64,000 nt of DNA from an uncultured Bacteroidota bacterium (GTDB lineage: Bacteria > Bacteroidota > Bacteroidia > Flavobacteriales > Flavobacteriaceae), in NCBI GenBank assembly GCA_902622575.1, contig CACNQJ010000007.1, positions 1-64,000 on the forward strand, written 5' to 3'. The position numbers and the translations under genes are program-made. Under the pieces are notes generated by a model that saw nothing but the letters and a program-made list of their open reading frames with translations, had not been told where the DNA came from and did no database searches. Shown here piece after piece: positions 43,874 through 51,671 of the stretch; positions within the stretch are counted from its first letter, which is position 1; each line of letters opens with the position of its first letter.

Positions 43874-45973
43874 TTAACCAATTTCCTTCCAGGATTTATT
43901 GATAGGATTGTTTAAAATAAATCTTCGAATATTATAGTTTTCATTAAGAATTAATTTTGGGTCATTCTTTAACAACTTTGATGCGTCCTTAGATGCATCA
44001 GACAAAATATTTTCATCTTGAATAATATCTGCTATTTTGAAATCTAGGATTCCACTTTGTTGAGTACCTAATATATCGCCGGGTCCTCTCAATTTTAAAT
44101 CAACCTCTGAAATTCTAAAACCGTCATTTGTTTCAACCATGGCATCAATTCTTATCTTTGCTTCATCTGATATTTTATCCTTTGTCATAAGTATACAATA
44201 ACTATCATACTTTCCTCTCCCAACCCTTCCTCTGAGTTGATGCAGTTGAGAGAGGCCAAATCTTTCAGCATTTTCAATTATCATTACTGCTGCGTTGGGA
44301 ACATTTACACCTACTTCTATTACAGTGGTAGAAACTAATATATCTGTTTTACCCTCAGAAAATTGTTTCATTTCGAAATCCTTATTTGGTGTTTTCATTC
44401 TTCCATGCATGACACCAATTGAATATTTATTTTGATCAAATTCTCTGAGGATACTTTCATATCCATCTTTAAGGAATTTTAAATCCATTTTTTTTGATTC
44501 TTCAATTAGTGGATAAACTATATAAATTTGTCTTCCTTTTTTAATTTGATCTTTTAAAAAACCAAAAACTTTTAAACGATTACTATCTTTTCTTCTGACA
44601 GTTATCACATCCTTTCTTCCAGGGGGAAGCTCATCAATTATTGATAAATCTAAATCACCATATAAACTCATTGTAAGTGTTCTTGGAATTGGTGTTGCAG
44701 TCATAATTAATATGTGTGGAGGGGGATTATTTTTTTTCCAAATTTTAGATCGTTGTTTAACACCAAACCTGTGTTGCTCATCTATGACTGCAAAACCAAG
44801 ATTTTTAAACACAACATTATCCTCAAACAATGCATGAGTTCCAATCAAAATATCTAAAGATCCATCAAACAATTCACTTAATATTATCCTTCGATCTGAT
44901 CTTTTTGTTGATCCTGTCAAGATTTTAATATTGATCGCTAAATCTTTTAAACTATTTTTTATGTTATTAAAGTGCTGAAAAGCTAAAATCTCGGTGGGGG
45001 CAACGAGACAAGTTTGATATCCATTATCAATTGAAATTAACATTGACATCAATGCAACTATTGTTTTCCCTGAACCAACATCACCCTGCAGTAATCTTAT
45101 CATCTGTTTTTTTGATGAGAAATCTTTTCTAATTTCTTTAACAACTCTTTTTTGAGCACTAGTTAATTCAAAATTTAAATTCTCGTTGTAGAAACTATTG
45201 AAATTTATTCCAACGTTGGGAAAGTAATAACCGCTACTATTATTTTTTACCATGGAATGTGTTAACTTAAATTTAAGTTGATTAAAAAAAAGTTCTTCAA
45301 ACTTAAGTCTATATCTGGCATCCTCTAAGGATTTCTTGTCTGAGGGAAAATGTATATTTTGATAAGCTAATTTTGGTGAAATTAAATTATACTTCTTATT
45401 TAAGGACTCATTTAAATTTTCATCGAATTGATTACCCAAAAAATTAAATAATGCTTTTATAATTTTAATAAAATATTTATTTGATATTCCTGAATTTGTT
45501 AATTTTTCTGTAGTTGAATAAACCGGTTGCAGATTTATTGATTTTTTTCTAAAACTTTCAAACTTTTCAAAATCTGGATGTATAAATGATGGACTATTTT
45601 CAAACCAATTTAATTTTCCATATAGCACATATTTGGATTTTAGTATGATTGATTTTTCAATCCAGCTTAAACCTTTAAACCATAAAACTTTAATACTTTT
45701 TTCACCATCAAAAAATACTCCCTCAATTCGATATTTATTGCCAGACTTCTTGTATGAAATATTTTTGAATACACCGATTATTTGAACATAAATGTTTGAG
45801 TCGGTTAACTCATTAATCTTATAAAATCTAGATCTATCCAGGTATTTATAAGGATAATAATTTAATAGATCAAAGCAATTTTTGACACCAATTTCATCTT
45901 TTAAAATTTTCGCTCTTATTTTACCAATACCTTTGATGAATTCTATTGAAGTATTTAACTTGGTATCTTTCAC
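43874..45973 (-). CDS. recG: ATP-dependent DNA helicase RecG
   Basis: 699-residue helicase that remodels stalled forks and Holliday junctions. The N-terminal wedge/OB region (about 50-200) includes YKYLDRS and the LNWFENSPSFIHPDFE strand. The motor has Walker A LLQGDVGSGKT near residue 295, DEQHRFG near 395, TATPIPRTL, and the C-terminal RecG motifs STTVIEVGVNVPNA and QLRGRVGRG. Length is normal. The start is GTG, with a perfect -7 box only 4 nt upstream, so it is probably leaderless. It is divergent from the UvrD-type helicase gene. Confidence 0.97.
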   Translation of the reverse strand: MKDTKLNTSIEFIKGIGKIRAKILKDEIGVKNCFDLLNYYPYKYLDRSRFYKINELTDSNIYVQIIGVFKNISYKKSGNKYRIEGVFFDGEKSIKVLWFKGLSWIEKSIILKSKYVLYGKLNWFENSPSFIHPDFEKFESFRKKSINLQPVYSTTEKLTNSGISNKYFIKIIKALFNFLGNQFDENLNESLNKKYNLISPKLAYQNIHFPSDKKSLEDARYRLKFEELFFNQLKFKLTHSMVKNNSSGYYFPNVGINFNSFYNENLNFELTSAQKRVVKEIRKDFSSKKQMIRLLQGDVGSGKTIVALMSMLISIDNGYQTCLVAPTEILAFQHFNNIKNSLKDLAINIKILTGSTKRSDRRIILSELFDGSLDILIGTHALFEDNVVFKNLGFAVIDEQHRFGVKQRSKIWKKNNPPPHILIMTATPIPRTLTMSLYGDLDLSIIDELPPGRKDVITVRRKDSNRLKVFGFLKDQIKKGRQIYIVYPLIEESKKMDLKFLKDGYESILREFDQNKYSIGVMHGRMKTPNKDFEMKQFSEGKTDILVSTTVIEVGVNVPNAAVMIIENAERFGLSQLHQLRGRVGRGKYDSYCILMTKDKISDEAKIRIDAMVETNDGFRISEVDLKLRGPGDILGTQQSGILDFKIADIIQDENILSDASKDASKLLKNDPKLILNENYNIRRFILNNPINKSWKEIG

Positions 45974-45977
45974 ATCT

Positions 45978-45985
45978 CAAATTTA
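45978..45985 (-). promoter_or_regulatory. -7 box of recG
   Basis: TAAATTTG on the minus strand, perfect TAnnTTTG match, 4 nt before the recG GTG. Confidence 0.5.
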
Positions 45986-46027
45986 ATTTATTAACTTTAA
46001 AAATAATATTTCTACTAGAATACTGAA

Positions 46028-48271
46028 TTGAATAATTATCTCGAAAATCTTAATGAAGAACAAAAACTACCTGTTCTTCACAAAGATGGGCCATTAATCG
46101 TTATAGCTGGTGCTGGATCTGGAAAAACTAGAGTTCTAACCTACAGAATAATACATTTAATAAATCAAGGAGTTGACCCATTCAATATACTGGCATTGAC
46201 TTTTACCAACAAAGCTGCATTAGAGATGAAAAAAAGAATATCTCAAATTACTAGTGAGTCTATTTCAAGAAATCTATGGATGGGAACTTTTCACTCGATT
46301 TTTGCTAGAATTTTAAGGTCTGAGGCTCACATAATTGGGTATCCATCAAATTTTACAATTTATGATAGCTATGACTCTGAAAAATTAATTTCTAATATTA
46401 TTAAAGAATTTAAGCTTGATAAAGATAACTACAAAGCAAAGGTTATCAAGAACAGAATATCATCGTTGAAAAATAATTTTATATCTGTTGAAGGTTACTA
46501 TAATAATCCTGAGTTAATTGAGATAGATAAATCCTCAAAAAGGGAACAATTTGGTAAGGTTTATAAAGAATACGTTAGAAGATGTTTTAAAGCTAGTGTA
46601 ATGGACTTTGATGATTTGCTATTAAAAACGAATGAACTCCTTAAAAAAAGCCCTGAGGCTTTGCGTAAATACCAAGAGAAGTTCAAATATATTTTAGTCG
46701 ATGAGTATCAAGACACGAATTACTCACAATATTTGATAGTTAAAGCATTGGCAGATCGACATGAAAACCTGTGTGTTGTTGGAGATGATTCACAGAGCAT
46801 TTACAGCTTCAGAGGTGCTAATATTGACAATATATTAAACTTTAAAAAACACTATCCTGACTCTAAATCTTATAAACTTGAACAAAATTATAGGTCTACA
46901 AAAAATATAGTGCAAGCTGCAAATTCTTTAATTAACCACAACAAGTTAAAACTAGATAAAACAATTTGGACGAATAATGATACAGGCGATAAAATACTAT
47001 TAAATAAATCTTTATCTGACTCAGAAGAGGGCAGATACGTTTCATCAAATATTTTCGAATTAAAAAATAATTATCAACTAAAAAACTCAAGTTTTGCGGT
47101 ACTGTACAGAACTAATGCTCAATCAAGATCAATTGAAGATGCGCTAAGAAAAATAAATATAGATTATCAGGTTTTTGGGGGTGTCTCATTCTATCAAAGA
47201 AAAGAAATAAAAGATGTGCTTGCCTATTTAAGACTAATTGAAAATTTAAATGATGAAGAAAGCCTAAGAAGAATAATAAATTTCCCCCCCAGAGGAATTG
47301 GCCAGACGACAATGGATAAGTTAGTGATACTATCAAATAAACATGATGTAAGTATTTTTGATGCAATCTCAAAAATTGATCGCTATAGTAAAAATTTTAG
47401 ATCAGGAACAATCCAAAAACTTGAGGATTTCAAAAACCTGATTTTAAGTTTTAAAATATTTTCTAGTAAGAATAACGCTTACGAAACATCCAATTTAGTC
47501 ATACATAAGACTAAATTAATCGATTTTTACAGAAACGATGGAACCTTGGAATCAATGAACCGAATTGAGAACATCGAGGAATTATTAAATGGTGTTAATG
47601 ATTTTATTGAACAACAACTTGAAATATTTGAAGGAGACAATTCTCTTTCAAAATACTTACAAGATGTCGCTTTATACTCTGAGACAGATAAGGAAATACA
47701 AAGCGAAAAGGTATCGCTGATGTCTATTCACATGGCTAAAGGTTTGGAATTTCCGATAGTTTATGTGGTTGGTTTAGAAGAAAATTTATTTCCCTCAATC
47801 ATGAGTATCAATTCTCGCGAAGAGATAGAGGAGGAGAGAAGGTTATTTTATGTGGCCATGACCAGGGCAAAAGAAAAACTAATTTTAAGTCACTGTGAAC
47901 AAAGATTTAAGTGGGGTAATATTATTGACTGTGAACCAAGTAGGTTCTTGAGTGAAATCGATATGAAATTTGTGAACAATATAAATGTTGATAAAAATTT
48001 TATTAGACAAAAAATTAATGAAAATAAATTAAGGCTTAAAAAACTACCATTTAAAAAGTTAAAAAAAATAAAAACTGATTTCGTCTCTAACATTAAAAAT
48101 CCTCTAATTAATATCAACCTCAATCAAAAAGTTTATCATGAACGCTTTGGCGAAGGAATTGTTGAGGATATTGAAGGTGAAGGTCATAATATAAGAGCAA
48201 GAATTAATTTTAAGGTTGGTGGTGAGAAAAAAATATTATTGAAGTTTGCAAAATTGAAGATAATAAAATAA
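46028..48271 (+). CDS. UvrD/PcrA-type superfamily I DNA helicase
   Basis: 747-residue 3'-5' helicase of the UvrD/Rep/PcrA group, used in excision repair and replication restart. Walker A AGAGSGKT is near residue 27, TFTNKAALEM near 60, VDEYQDTN (Walker B) near residue 222, VGDDSQSIYSFRGA near 250, QNYRST, and the C-terminal MSIHMAKGLEFPIVYVVGLEE and VAMTRAKEKL. The C-terminal tail ends in a small YHERFGEGIV beta domain, as in PcrA/UvrD, that binds RNA polymerase in studied members. The start is TTG. A strong bidirectional terminator follows. Confidence 0.96.
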   Translation: MNNYLENLNEEQKLPVLHKDGPLIVIAGAGSGKTRVLTYRIIHLINQGVDPFNILALTFTNKAALEMKKRISQITSESISRNLWMGTFHSIFARILRSEAHIIGYPSNFTIYDSYDSEKLISNIIKEFKLDKDNYKAKVIKNRISSLKNNFISVEGYYNNPELIEIDKSSKREQFGKVYKEYVRRCFKASVMDFDDLLLKTNELLKKSPEALRKYQEKFKYILVDEYQDTNYSQYLIVKALADRHENLCVVGDDSQSIYSFRGANIDNILNFKKHYPDSKSYKLEQNYRSTKNIVQAANSLINHNKLKLDKTIWTNNDTGDKILLNKSLSDSEEGRYVSSNIFELKNNYQLKNSSFAVLYRTNAQSRSIEDALRKINIDYQVFGGVSFYQRKEIKDVLAYLRLIENLNDEESLRRIINFPPRGIGQTTMDKLVILSNKHDVSIFDAISKIDRYSKNFRSGTIQKLEDFKNLILSFKIFSSKNNAYETSNLVIHKTKLIDFYRNDGTLESMNRIENIEELLNGVNDFIEQQLEIFEGDNSLSKYLQDVALYSETDKEIQSEKVSLMSIHMAKGLEFPIVYVVGLEENLFPSIMSINSREEIEEERRLFYVAMTRAKEKLILSHCEQRFKWGNIIDCEPSRFLSEIDMKFVNNINVDKNFIRQKINENKLRLKKLPFKKLKKIKTDFVSNIKNPLININLNQKVYHERFGEGIVEDIEGEGHNIRARINFKVGGEKKILLKFAKLKIIK

Positions 48272-48295
48272 AAAAGGGGCATTTAAGCCCCTTTT
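48272..48295. terminator. bidirectional terminator between the UvrD-type helicase gene and ompA-like gene
   Basis: Perfect 9-bp stem AAAAGGGGC/GCCCCTTTT with a 6-nt loop (ATTTAA). T-runs lie on the 3' side of the stem on both strands, so it serves both convergent genes. It is the only clear hairpin terminator at a convergent junction in the window. Confidence 0.88.
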
Positions 48296-48317
48296 CATAA
48301 AAAGTTAAGAGATTTTT

Positions 48318-49169
48318 TTAGTTAGTAGCTGCCTGCATCCCCTGCTCAATCAGATCATAAAACTGATCTAATTTTGGCAAAACAACAATTCTCGTTCTTC
48401 TATTTTTAGCTTTGCCTTCAGATGTTTCGTTATCTGCAACTGGAATGTATGAGCTTCTACCTGCAGCTGTCATCCTTTCAGGTGGTACTCCAAAATCATT
48501 TTGAAGAACTCTTACAACTGATGTAGCTCTTTTGACACTTAAATCCCAATTATCTTGAAGTACTTCATTTTGGATTGGAACATCATCAGTATGCCCTTCA
48601 ACCATAAATTCAATTTCTGGTTTATCTAATACTACCTGTGCTACTTTTCCTAGTACTTCTTTTGCTCTATCAGAAACATAATAACTTCCACTGTTGAATA
48701 GTAATTTGTCAGAGATTGATATAAATACAACTCCTTTCTCGACATTAATTTCAATATCATTATCACTTATATCAATAAAGGCACCTTTGAGACTGGTAAC
48801 TAGGGCTAATGTTACGGAATCTCTTCGAGTTACAGCATCTTGCATGGTTCTTATTACTAAATCTTTTTCTTTGAGACTTTCTAATGACTTTTCAAGGTTC
48901 TCAGCCCCTTTTTGAGATAATGTAGTAAGATTACCCATATTATTTATTAAATCCTGATTATTAGCCTTTAAGAAAGCTATTTGCTCTTGCAAAGCCTTTG
49001 AATTGGCTTCAGCCGTGGCTTTTTCATCCAAACAAGAATTTAATTTAACAGTAGCAGAATTCAATAGATTAAGATTTTTTTGATTTGTTGCCTCTAATTC
49101 AGCATATTTCTTTTGTGAAACACATGAAGACAAAAGAATTAGGACAAGTAAAATATAATTGTATTTCAT
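48318..49169 (-). CDS. OmpA family lipoprotein (Pal/MotB-like)
   Basis: 283 residues. A lipoprotein signal (LILLSSC, Cys about residue 16) is followed by a coiled-coil (about 20-130, EQIAFLKANNQDL region). The C-terminal OmpA domain (about 150-275) has the peptidoglycan-binding VEGHTDDVPIQ, NWDLSVKRATSVVRVL and NRRTRIVV motifs. It probably links the outer membrane to the cell wall. It is monocistronic, with a strong terminator downstream and a TATTTTTA box well upstream, unlike most leaderless-looking neighbours; the longer leader may suit a highly expressed envelope protein. Confidence 0.92.
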   Translation of the reverse strand: MKYNYILLVLILLSSCVSQKKYAELEATNQKNLNLLNSATVKLNSCLDEKATAEANSKALQEQIAFLKANNQDLINNMGNLTTLSQKGAENLEKSLESLKEKDLVIRTMQDAVTRRDSVTLALVTSLKGAFIDISDNDIEINVEKGVVFISISDKLLFNSGSYYVSDRAKEVLGKVAQVVLDKPEIEFMVEGHTDDVPIQNEVLQDNWDLSVKRATSVVRVLQNDFGVPPERMTAAGRSSYIPVADNETSEGKAKNRRTRIVVLPKLDQFYDLIEQGMQAATN

Positions 49170-49217
49170 GATTTACGATTTATACTTAAAAATACTAAAA
49201 TTTATTTCAATCACGCT

Positions 49218-50219
49218 CTATTTTAAGCTTGAAAAAGTCTTTTTACCTAAAATATAATATGATATAAATATTGACTTTGTATGAAAATAATTATTTATCT
49301 TTTTAGATTCTGTTCTTTTTTTAAAATTATTTCTAGCATTAATTACATTGTATGCGTAGGCTGACAATATGGAAAATGAGAGATTTAAATTTAATGTTAG
49401 GATTGAGAAAAGCATAATAAAAACATCAGAAACAAATCTTAGAATTATAATTGGCACTAATGTGACTATGGGAAGATTTTTAATCATCATCATAATTGAA
49501 TTTCTAAAGTTTAAAAAATTTTTTTTAGGGTTATCATATTGCATGGTACCACCCCCAATATGATATACTTTGGATTTTCCGGCGGTGATAATTTTTGATT
49601 CAGGTTTATTGTTTTTTAATCTCCAGCATAAATCAATTTCTTCCATGTGACAAAAAAAATCCTGATCAAAACCTCCAAGCTCAATAAATGTATCTTTTCT
49701 AATTGCAAAACATGATCCTGAGGCCCAGAAAATCTCCCTGGTTGTTCTATATTTTTTTGAGCTCTCAATATTGTTAAGTATCCGCCCTCTACAGAAAGGA
49801 TAACAAAGTAAATCTAAATACCCCCCTGATGCACCTGCATATTCATATTTTTCATGAAAATTATAATCAATAATTCGTGGTTGAGCTATACAAATATCTT
49901 TATTCGAAGTAAATGTTTTACACAACTCATCAAATGAGTTTTTTTCTAAAAATACTGCATCATTATTAAGTAAAATAATTACATCCTCATTGATTTCTTG
50001 GATTCCTTTATTATATCCTTCAGCATAACCATAGTTTGACTCAAGGCTTATGATTTTTATTTCGGGGTTATTTTTTTTAATGAAATTAATTGATGAATCA
50101 GTCGAGTTATTATCAATCAAATATATATTGGCACCCTCACAATTTTGAATTATTTTGGGTATAAACCTTCTTAATAGTATAGATCCATTATGATTTAATA
50201 TCGCGATAGCAAAAGTCAT
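49218..50219 (-). CDS. glycosyltransferase family 2
   Basis: 333-residue GT2 glycosyltransferase of the rhamnosyltransferase/WbbL type. The GT-A fold opens with AILNHNGS, then IYLIDNNSTDSS near residue 33, NYGYAEGYNKGI near residue 63, and the metal-binding LLNNDA near residue 83. The acceptor region has GGFDQDFFCHMEEIDLCWR near residue 185. One or two hydrophobic segments near residues 245-285 suggest membrane contact. It likely adds a sugar to a surface polysaccharide or LPS, but donor and acceptor are unknown. Its ATG overlaps the HsdR_N gene stop by 4 bases. Confidence 0.9.
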   Translation of the reverse strand: MTFAIAILNHNGSILLRRFIPKIIQNCEGANIYLIDNNSTDSSINFIKKNNPEIKIISLESNYGYAEGYNKGIQEINEDVIILLNNDAVFLEKNSFDELCKTFTSNKDICIAQPRIIDYNFHEKYEYAGASGGYLDLLCYPFCRGRILNNIESSKKYRTTREIFWASGSCFAIRKDTFIELGGFDQDFFCHMEEIDLCWRLKNNKPESKIITAGKSKVYHIGGGTMQYDNPKKNFLNFRNSIMMMIKNLPIVTLVPIIILRFVSDVFIMLFSILTLNLNLSFSILSAYAYNVINARNNFKKRTESKKINNYFHTKSIFISYYILGKKTFSSLK

Positions 50220-50662
50220 AACTCTAAATATGTAGGTAAATTTTTGATGGTTGTAAAATTACTGGTCTCAAATTTCATAAATATATGTTTTAGACCATTA
50301 GATAACATTAAATATTTTGAATTAAGCTTCATATTATAAATAAGTAATTGATCCAAAGATTTCTGACTTAGATGAATATTAGGTGATTTACATTCAATAA
50401 GAATTTTCAATTTTCCGTTTATATCAAAAACAACTAGATCAAATCTCTTTTTTAATTTATTAAATACAAATCCTTTTTCAACTGCGATATGAGACACTGG
50501 TACATGTAAATCTTTATTTAAAAATGAAATGACATTTTGTCTAACCCATTCTTCATTAGTTAATAAAATATTTTTTTTTCTTACAGGATCAAAAATATAT
50601 TTTTTATTATCAATTAAATTTATCTTATGTCTATATTTATTAGAGAAGTTTAATTCAATCAT
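50216..50662 (-). CDS. HsdR N-terminal-like (PD-(D/E)XK) small protein
   Basis: 148 residues matching the type I restriction enzyme R-subunit N-terminal domain family. The nuclease core reads RFDLVVFD followed by ILIECKSP (the D and ExK of PD-(D/E)XK), then LSQKSLDQLLIYN. EEWVRQNVISFL near residue 30 is a family hallmark. There is no helicase, and no hsdM or hsdS nearby, so this is not a restriction system; in Bacteroidota this small protein is commonly encoded opposite holA. The ATG at 50662 is chosen because homologues start there and a perfect -7 box lies just upstream; longer in-frame starts run deep into holA. Confidence 0.82.
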   Translation of the reverse strand: MIELNFSNKYRHKINLIDNKKYIFDPVRKKNILLTNEEWVRQNVISFLNKDLHVPVSHIAVEKGFVFNKLKKRFDLVVFDINGKLKILIECKSPNIHLSQKSLDQLLIYNMKLNSKYLMLSNGLKHIFMKFETSNFTTIKNLPTYLEL

Positions 50663-51671
50663 GAGTCTCATTTCAAATGTAGAAGAATATAAAGAAGTAT
50701 TAAAAAAAATTAAAAATAATTTTTTTGAAAGTTTATATATAATAAACAGTGAGGAAATATTTTTCTCAAATGACTTCACAGAAAAAATAAAAAAAATAAT
50801 TCCTGATGATCAAAAAGACTTTAATCAATATTTGTTTTTCGGAAACGAAATAAAATTTGAAGATGTATTGCTAATTGCCAAAAAATTTCCAATGATGGGA
50901 GAGAGACAATTAATAATTGTTAAGGGTGGTAATAAAATTCTAAATGATATTATGAAAAACATATCGCAAATAAAAAATATTCCAAAGTCCACAGTCTTGG
51001 TAATTTGTACGTCGGGTGTTAAAATTGAGAGAAAAAAAAATGAATTAAAAAAAATATTTGAGCTGGGTGTCATTTATGATTTTAAAAAAATATATGATAA
51101 TAAAATGGCATCATGGATTAAATTTATAGCAGAAAGGTTTGGTTTTCAAATTGACTATAAAATTTGTGAATTAGTAAGAGAAAGAACTGGTAACAATCTC
51201 AGTAAAGTGAATATTGAATTAGAAAAACTAGCTTTAAATAAGCTAGGGTCAATTGTTAACAGCGATGCCATAATAGAGCATTTTGGAATTAATAATGACT
51301 ACAATTTATTTGAGCTTCAAAATGAGATTGGAAAAAAAAATTACAGCCAAGTTTATAAAATTTCAAATTATTTTTCAAAAAACTCTTCATTCTCAATACA
51401 GCAAATATTATCAACATTACACAATTATTTTACAAATATTTTTCAAATACATACACTAAACAATAATAACCCAAGCTCAATTTCAAAAACATTAGGAATT
51501 AATTACTTCTTTATTAATGACTACCTCATAGCCTCTAAAAATTACAATATTAGAGAAGTTGTTAAAATTTTAAGAATTCTTAATAGCTATGATTTAAAAA
51601 GTAAAGGCATAAATTATGAGGGTAACTCAAATAATCTTATAAATCAACTTGTTAGCGAAATAATCAATTAA
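50661..51671 (+). CDS. holA: DNA polymerase III delta subunit
   Basis: 336-residue clamp-loader subunit. It has the three-domain HolA layout, with SLYIINSEEIFFSNDF near the N-terminus, FGNEIKFEDVLLIAKKFPMMGERQLIIVKGG near residue 70, LVICTSG near 113, and a C-terminal helical collar (about 215-336) with QQILSTLHNYF. The divergent ATP site typical of delta has no Walker A. The ATG at 50661 is the first sensible start; longer in-frame starts enter the opposite gene. Its ATG overlaps the start codon of the HsdR_N gene in a single CATG. The stop shares TTAA with the E1 gene. Confidence 0.9.
   Translation: MSLISNVEEYKEVLKKIKNNFFESLYIINSEEIFFSNDFTEKIKKIIPDDQKDFNQYLFFGNEIKFEDVLLIAKKFPMMGERQLIIVKGGNKILNDIMKNISQIKNIPKSTVLVICTSGVKIERKKNELKKIFELGVIYDFKKIYDNKMASWIKFIAERFGFQIDYKICELVRERTGNNLSKVNIELEKLALNKLGSIVNSDAIIEHFGINNDYNLFELQNEIGKKNYSQVYKISNYFSKNSSFSIQQILSTLHNYFTNIFQIHTLNNNNPSSISKTLGINYFFINDYLIASKNYNIREVVKILRILNSYDLKSKGINYEGNSNNLINQLVSEIIN
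50674..50681 (-). promoter_or_regulatory. -7 box of the HsdR_N-like gene, inside holA
   Basis: TACATTTG on the minus strand, perfect TAnnTTTG match, 11 nt before the ATG at 50662. It lies within the first codons of holA. Confidence 0.4.

Noticed and set aside
50216-50662. Restriction-modification system suggested by the HsdR-like domain
   Set aside because: Only a 148-residue N-terminal-type domain is present, with no helicase, methylase or specificity gene nearby; holA pairing is the common housekeeping context.
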